A DNA stretch of 8,292 bases, taken from Eubacteriales bacterium (GTDB taxonomy: Bacteria > Bacillota_A > Clostridia > Christensenellales > Aristaeellaceae). The position numbers and the translations under genes are program-made. Below the pieces are notes generated by a model. It ran no database searches and was not told the DNA's origin. It worked only from the letters and a program-made list of their open reading frames with translations. The DNA lies in contig JARKQG010000046.1 of assembly GCA_029974035.1 (NCBI GenBank), positions 1 to 8,292 on the forward strand. The letters run 5' to 3'. Shown one piece after another: positions 4,382 through 8,292 of the stretch. Numbering within the stretch: the stretch's first letter is position 1; each line of letters starts with the position of its first letter.

Positions 4382-5220
4382 ACATCGCCGTGGAGAAAAT
4401 CCGGGTCGCCCGGCGCATCCGGCGGCAGGCCACCAAGATTGAGGAGCTGGCGGCGGACATCCGGAAGAATGGGCTGATCAACCCCATCACCGTGATGGTG
4501 GTTGACGGCGGCTATCAGCTGCTCGCGGGGCTTCGGAGGCTCCGCGCCGCGCAGTCGCTGGGCTGGACGGAGATCGAGGCGACGGTCGCCGCGCCAAAGG
4601 ACGCCGAGGCCGCGCTCACCATCGAGCACAGCGAGAACGAGCAGCGCGAGGCGTTCACCTTCTCCGAAAAGATGGACTACGCCCGGCTGATCGAGGAGAT
4701 CGAGCGCGCCAAGGCAAAGGAGCGCATGCTCGCGGGGAAGAAGGAACCCGACCCTGTGGTCGGGCGGCCACAGGGTTCCCGGAATGGCAGAACCCGCGAC
4801 AAGGTTGGCCCGAAAATCGGCCTCAGCGCGAAACAGTACGACCGCGCAAAGTACGTGGCCGACCACGCCCCGCAGGAGGTGATCGACGAGCTGGATCATG
4901 GAAAACGCACCGTCTTTGGCACCTACAAGGAACTGCGAACCGAGGAACTCCGGGCCGCACAGAGCAAACCGCAAGCGGGCGCCGCTCCTGTTGCGCCCGC
5001 GGTGCCGGAACCCGCCCACGAAACCGACCTGGAGCGCGCCATCCGCGCCGAGCGCGAGCTGGACGCCCTTCGGTACCGGCAGCACAACGAGATTTACCAC
5101 CGGGACAGCATCATTGAGAACCTGAGAAACCGCGTCGCCGAGCTGGAGGCCGCGCTGGACGCGGCCAACGCCCGGATCCGGGAACTGGAAGGAGAAGCCC
5201 ATGCAAGACAGACTCTTTGA
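4378..5220 (+). CDS. ParB-like partition/DNA-binding protein with coiled-coil tail
   Basis: Its 280 residues show the classical ParB order. Residues 32-63 contain GLINPITV, and AGLRRLRAA (50-58) corresponds to the GERR nucleotide-binding motif with Leu in place of Glu; ENEQR (86-90) matches the next ParB box, followed by FTFSEKM. A basic linker with GRPQGSRNGRTRD (129-141) leads to a helix-turn-helix-like region (about 142-180, VGPKIGLSAKQYDRAKYV). A Pro/Ala hinge (198-213) precedes a predicted coiled coil (about 216-275). Canonical ParB proteins bind parS and CTP and partner with ParA; no parA is visible here and I see no parS-like site, so a role in copy control, replication or regulation of the element is equally possible. 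It overlaps the upstream ParB-like gene by four bases and the next gene by 20. Confidence 0.8.
   Translation: MNIAVEKIRVARRIRRQATKIEELAADIRKNGLINPITVMVVDGGYQLLAGLRRLRAAQSLGWTEIEATVAAPKDAEAALTIEHSENEQREAFTFSEKMDYARLIEEIERAKAKERMLAGKKEPDPVVGRPQGSRNGRTRDKVGPKIGLSAKQYDRAKYVADHAPQEVIDELDHGKRTVFGTYKELRTEELRAAQSKPQAGAAPVAPAVPEPAHETDLERAIRAERELDALRYRQHNEIYHRDSIIENLRNRVAELEAALDAANARIRELEGEAHARQTL
4752..4775. repeat. Inverted repeat inside the second ParB-like gene
   Basis: CCCTGTGG (4752-4759) and CCACAGGG (4768-4775) are perfect complements around an eight-base loop, and GGAA/TTCC can extend the stem past a bulge. It falls in the codons of the linker between the ParB core and the helix-turn-helix. 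It may be incidental in such GC-rich coding DNA, or an internal site bound by the protein itself. Confidence 0.35.
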
Positions 5221-5608
5221 ACTGGCCGACACCCTCAAGGCCCTGCGCGAACGCAAGGACGCGCTGGAAGCCGAGCTCAAGCAGGCCAATATGGACATCG
5301 ACGACACCGACTTTCACCTCGCGGACCTCATGGCCGAGACCGAAACCCAGAACTTCACCCGCGCGGGCACGCTCTTCTGCCTGACCACCAAGACCCGGGC
5401 GTCCGCCCAGGCGGGGCGCAGGGCGGAGCTGTACGCGGCGCTGCGGGACAGGGGCTACGGCGACCTGGTGTACGAAACCGTCAACGCCAACTCCCTCTCC
5501 GCCTTCGTGAAGGAGCAGATGGAGGAACAGGACGCCCTCCCGGACTGGCTGGAGGGGCTGGTTAATGTGTTTGAAAAGACCACCGTCGGCGTGCGCAAAG
5601 CCCGCTGA
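5201..5608 (+). CDS. Coiled-coil protein of replication module, unknown function
   Basis: I cannot name this 135-residue protein. Residues 1-35 form a charged heptad-like helix (LADTLKALRERKDALEAEL) suggesting a coiled coil. A compact second part (about 45-135) contains AETETQNFTRAGTLF, a YAALRDRGYGDLVYETVNA stretch typical of a small winged-helix-like or alpha/beta fold, and ends with WLEGLVNVFEKTTVGVRKA. I recall similar proteins from replication regions of clostridial prophages, without assigned function. ATG 5201 has AAGGAG six bases upstream and overlaps the previous stop by 20 bases, so translation is probably coupled. An accessory factor for the helicase or polymerase is a guess from position alone. 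Confidence 0.7.
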   Translation: MQDRLFELADTLKALRERKDALEAELKQANMDIDDTDFHLADLMAETETQNFTRAGTLFCLTTKTRASAQAGRRAELYAALRDRGYGDLVYETVNANSLSAFVKEQMEEQDALPDWLEGLVNVFEKTTVGVRKAR

Positions 5609-5628
5609 CAGAAAGGATGCATGGAATT

Positions 5629-6354
5629 GTGAGCAAGAATGAAATCACCGCGGCGAACTTCACCGACCTTAAGAACTTCAATCTGGCGGACGCCCTCACC
5701 GAGGAAATGGCGGGCATGGACGTGCGCTTCGACCGGATCAGGATCCCCGTGGGCGGGGGGCTGGTGTTTGAGGTGCCCGGGGACGGCGAGCCGGAGATTG
5801 TGAAGGAGTTTTCCGGCGTGATCCTCTATCACCACCCGCTGTTCGCCTACTACAGCGGCCAGTACACCGGCGGCCACGACGCGCCGGACTGCGGCAGCTT
5901 CGACGGCGTCACCGGCGTGGGCAATCCCGGCGGGGAATGCGCCCGCTGCCCGTTCAACCAGTTCGGCACCGGCGTAAACGGCGGCAAGGCCTGCAAGAAC
6001 AAGCGCCGGGTGTCCCTGCTGCGGGAGGGGGAACTGATCCCGCTGCTTTTGACGCTCCCCACCAGCTCCATGAAGCCCTTCGGGGCCTACGTCAAGCGCC
6101 TTCTGTCCCGGGGCCGCAAGACCGGCGCCGTGGTGACGCGCTTCTCCCTCCAGAAGGCCACCAACGCCGGCGGCATCGCCTACGCCCAGGCGCAGTTTTC
6201 CGTGGTGCGCCCGCTCACGGGCGAGGAGCAGCCCTACATCGCCGCCATGGCGGAGCAGGTGAAGGCCTTCGCCGCCCGGGTGGGCTACGAGGAGGAATTC
6301 GCGGCGGAGATCGTCGACCCCGAGACCGGGGAGATCGCCCAGCCGCTCACCTGA
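5629..6354 (+). CDS. Four-cysteine protein of replication module, possible ssDNA-binding role
   Basis: I do not recognise a named family. Counted from GTG 5629 the protein has 241 residues. Four cysteines at 88, 104, 107 and 122, in the settings PDCGSFDG, GECARCPFN and GKACKNKRR, form a likely zinc or iron-sulfur site. Around it are aromatic segments (YHHPLFAYYSGQYTGG, about 67-82) and a region predicted to be beta-rich. Such a small beta-rich protein between helicase/ParB genes and the polymerase occupies the place often held by a single-strand-binding protein in phage modules, hence the tentative role. GTG 5629 is chosen because AAAGGA (5612-5617) is eleven bases upstream; ATG 5617 would lie on the ribosome site itself. 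The 54-base gap after it holds a strong hairpin before the polymerase gene. Confidence 0.65.
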   Translation: MSKNEITAANFTDLKNFNLADALTEEMAGMDVRFDRIRIPVGGGLVFEVPGDGEPEIVKEFSGVILYHHPLFAYYSGQYTGGHDAPDCGSFDGVTGVGNPGGECARCPFNQFGTGVNGGKACKNKRRVSLLREGELIPLLLTLPTSSMKPFGAYVKRLLSRGRKTGAVVTRFSLQKATNAGGIAYAQAQFSVVRPLTGEEQPYIAAMAEQVKAFAARVGYEEEFAAEIVDPETGEIAQPLT

Positions 6355-6362
6355 CGCGACGC

Positions 6363-6391
6363 GCCGGGGGGCGGAAGCCCCGCCCTCCGGC
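6363..6391 (+). repeat. 12-bp hairpin in front of the polymerase ribosome site
   Basis: Bases 6363-6374 pair with 6380-6391 over 12 bp with a single G-U pair and a five-base loop (AAGCC). Almost all pairs are G-C. There is no T-run, so termination is unlikely; the hairpin ends three bases before the polymerase Shine-Dalgarno GGAAAGGAG (6394-6402). It could protect the mRNA from 3' decay, cause RNA polymerase pausing, or tune polymerase translation. Confidence 0.55.
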
Positions 6392-6408
6392 ATGGAAAGG
6401 AGATCATC

Positions 6409-8292
6409 ATGCCTTACGAATGCACCACCGACCTGAATCGCGTCGCAGAGTTTCTGCGCGGCGCGCCGGCCGTGGCCTTTGACTTTGAAACCGCGCCGCT
6501 GCCCGCCTTCCGCACCGATGCCCGCGCGGCGCTGGACGCACACCGCGCCCGGATCGTGGGCGTGAGCCTGTCCGTTTCGGAGGGCGGCGCCCTCTACATC
6601 CCGCTCAGGCACCTGCGCGGTGGAAACGCCGACCCGGCGGCCGTGACGGCCTTTTTGCGGGACGCGCTGTGGATGAACCCTGGCGTCCTCAAGATCGCCC
6701 ACAACCTGGCCTTTGAGAGCATGTTCCTGTACGCGAAAGGCATCGTCCTTCAGCCGCCCTGCTGTGACACCCTGGCCGCGGCGCAGCTGACGCTGAAGAG
6801 CGCGTTTGAGTTTCGCGCCCTTTCCGACTGCGGCCTCAAAAAGCTGGTGCCGGAGCTGCTGGGGGACGATCTGCCCACCTTCGGGGAAGTCACCGGCGGG
6901 CGCTTCTTTGACGAGCTGGACATAAGCGACCCGGAGACCGTGCGCTACGCCTGCGCCGACGCGGACTACGCGCTGCGGCTGTATCACCGCTTCAACCGCT
7001 GGTTTGACGAATACCTGCCCGCGCACCGGGTCATCGCGGAGCGGGTGGAATCGCCCACGGCGGTCTGCTGCGGGCTCATGAAGTACAACGGCCTCTTGGC
7101 CGACCGGGACGCCATGATCCGCAAACAGGGCGAGGCCGCCGCCCGGCTCATCGACCTGCAGGAGAAGATTCATGCCATCACTGGGGACGTAGAGATTGGC
7201 GCGAACGCCGGCACCCAGGCGTTCAAGGACTACCTGTACCGCACGCTGAACCTGCCGGTGCTCAAGACCACGGAGAAGAACGCCGAGGCCGCGGACGATC
7301 AGGCGCTGGTGCTGCTCTCCGAGTGGTGCGCCGCGCACCGGCCGGAGCTTACGCCGCTGTTTGAGCTGGTGCAGGCGTACCGCCGCTGGGGCAAGCTCAA
7401 GGCCACCTATATCGACGGCTATCTGCGCTTCATCAGCCCCGTCACCGGGCGCATCCACCCGGATCTTCTGCCGCTGGCCACCGAGACGGGACGCTTCGCG
7501 GCGCGCAATCCAAATCTTCAAAATTGCCCCCGCAAGACCCACGACCCGGTGGGCGTGCGCGCGTTCCTCGTCGCGCCGGAGGGCTGCGTGCTCCTGTCCT
7601 GCGACTTTTCCCAGATCGAGCTGCGGGTGGGCGCGTTCTACTGCCGGGACGAAAAGATGCTGGACACCTACCGCCGGGGCGGCGACATCCACGCCCAGAC
7701 CACGTCGGTGATCTACGGCATCCCCTTCGCCGAGGCGGCGGATCACGGCGCGCCGGGGTACAAGGAGCGCCGCACCGTGGCCAAGAACTGCAACTTCGGC
7801 GTGTTCTACGGGCTCTTCCCCCGGGGGCTCCAGCGCACGCTCAAGTTCAAGGCGGGGCTGGACCGGCCGCTCGATGAATGCGAGGAGATCATCCGAAGCC
7901 TCAAGGCGGGCTATCCCGCGCTGGCCAAATGGCAGGAGCGGGAGAAAAACCGCGCCGCGGCGCGCCAGTATACCGAAACCTTCCTCGGCCGGCGGCGGTA
8001 CCTGCCATTCATCCGCGCCCGGGGCTGGGGCAAGAAGTCCTTCGCCGAGCGCTGCGCCCTCAACACCCCGATTCAGGGCACCGCCGCCGACATCCTGAAG
8101 CTGGCGCTGGGGCGGATCCTTTTAGGCTTGCCGACACGCCCGTGGCTGAAGCCTCTTTTGCAGATTCACGACGAGCTGGTGTTCGAGCTGCCCGCCGCGC
8201 GCCTGCCCGAGGCGGTGTGCTTTGTGCGCGGCTGCATGGAAACGCAGCCCTTCCCGGAGTTCGACGTGCCCATCGTCGCCGAGGCGGCCGCC
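6409..8292 (+). CDS. Family A DNA polymerase with 3'-5' exonuclease, partial at 3' end
   Basis: An open frame of 628 codons runs from ATG 6409 (GGAAAGGAG just upstream) to the window edge without a stop. The N-terminal part is a 3'-5' exonuclease: DFE at 25-27 (Exo I), HNLAFES at 98-104 (Exo II, Glu103 where E. coli Pol I has Asp424) and YACAD at 180-184 (Exo III). The polymerase core has motif A DFSQIELR (catalytic Asp399), motif B RTVAKNCNFGVFYG (Arg455, Lys459, Phe463, Tyr467) and motif C QIHDE (catalytic Asp588). Phe463 is at the position that decides dideoxynucleotide discrimination and, like Phe762 of E. coli, predicts strong discrimination. There is no 5' nuclease domain, as in many phage Pol I-like replicases. 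After motif C only a short tail is expected, so probably fewer than 30 residues are missing. Confidence 0.95.
   Translation, partial: MPYECTTDLNRVAEFLRGAPAVAFDFETAPLPAFRTDARAALDAHRARIVGVSLSVSEGGALYIPLRHLRGGNADPAAVTAFLRDALWMNPGVLKIAHNLAFESMFLYAKGIVLQPPCCDTLAAAQLTLKSAFEFRALSDCGLKKLVPELLGDDLPTFGEVTGGRFFDELDISDPETVRYACADADYALRLYHRFNRWFDEYLPAHRVIAERVESPTAVCCGLMKYNGLLADRDAMIRKQGEAAARLIDLQEKIHAITGDVEIGANAGTQAFKDYLYRTLNLPVLKTTEKNAEAADDQALVLLSEWCAAHRPELTPLFELVQAYRRWGKLKATYIDGYLRFISPVTGRIHPDLLPLATETGRFAARNPNLQNCPRKTHDPVGVRAFLVAPEGCVLLSCDFSQIELRVGAFYCRDEKMLDTYRRGGDIHAQTTSVIYGIPFAEAADHGAPGYKERRTVAKNCNFGVFYGLFPRGLQRTLKFKAGLDRPLDECEEIIRSLKAGYPALAKWQEREKNRAAARQYTETFLGRRRYLPFIRARGWGKKSFAERCALNTPIQGTAADILKLALGRILLGLPTRPWLKPLLQIHDELVFELPAARLPEAVCFVRGCMETQPFPEFDVPIVAEAAA

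Noticed and set aside
5455..7746. A 763-codon open frame on the minus strand
   Set aside because: It lies opposite the 241-residue gene and the polymerase, which have clear motifs. Its protein is low in recognisable domains, and long antisense frames are common in GC-rich coding DNA.
1..8292. tRNA, rRNA, insertion sequence or toxin-antitoxin genes
   Set aside because: No cloverleaf-like segment, transposase motif, terminal inverted repeat pair or paired small toxin/antitoxin genes were found by reading both strands.

Overview
This 8.3 kb window looks like the lysogeny switch and early replication region of a prophage, or a phage-like integrative element, in a high-GC member of the Clostridia. 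The host call rests on long purine-rich Shine-Dalgarno sequences, consensus sigma-A promoters, strong GC codon bias, and a gene set (XRE repressor, ImmA-type protease, DeoR-like small regulator, SNF2 helicase, ParB-like proteins, family A polymerase) that I associate with gut clostridial elements. Host and element type are inferred from content only; no integrase, capsid or conjugation gene lies inside the window.

Left part (1-1037). Two genes read leftward: an XRE repressor (493-909) and, behind it, an ImmA/IrrE-type protease (89-466) that seems to have lost its C-terminal part. Its 3' end runs into degenerate 22-bp direct repeats (about 55-134), which stand upstream of a possible leftward promoter (23-51) pointing off the window. 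The gap at 910-1037 is the switch. A perfect consensus promoter reads right (TTGACA-17-TATAAT, 945-973) and a second promoter reads left towards the repressor (-35 at 1019-1024, -10 at 996-1001). They face each other. Each is covered by a copy of the same 18-bp operator, TGCGC-N8-GCGCA (940-957 and 989-1006).

First rightward unit (1038-1579). The rightward promoter leads into a very short ORF, then a small four-cysteine zinc-ribbon protein (1165-1485), and ends at a strong intrinsic terminator (1526-1579).

Second rightward unit (1679-8292). Tightly packed genes follow: a DeoR/HTH_11-like regulator, an SNF2-family helicase split in two exactly at its Walker A loop, two consecutive but different ParB-like proteins, a 135-residue coiled-coil protein of unknown function, a 241-residue protein with a four-cysteine cluster, and a family A DNA polymerase with 3'-5' exonuclease that is still open at the window edge. 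The genes overlap or are separated by short gaps, each with a good ribosome site, as expected for one operon. The likely logic is repressor plus protease controlling early rightward transcription, with a terminator possibly gating entry to the replication genes. No primase or origin-binding initiator is recognisable, so how replication starts is open.

The observations most worth a second look are the face-to-face promoters with twin operators, the interruption of the helicase P-loop, the truncated protease next to the 22-bp repeat array, and the ParB pair with two unnamed proteins beside the polymerase.
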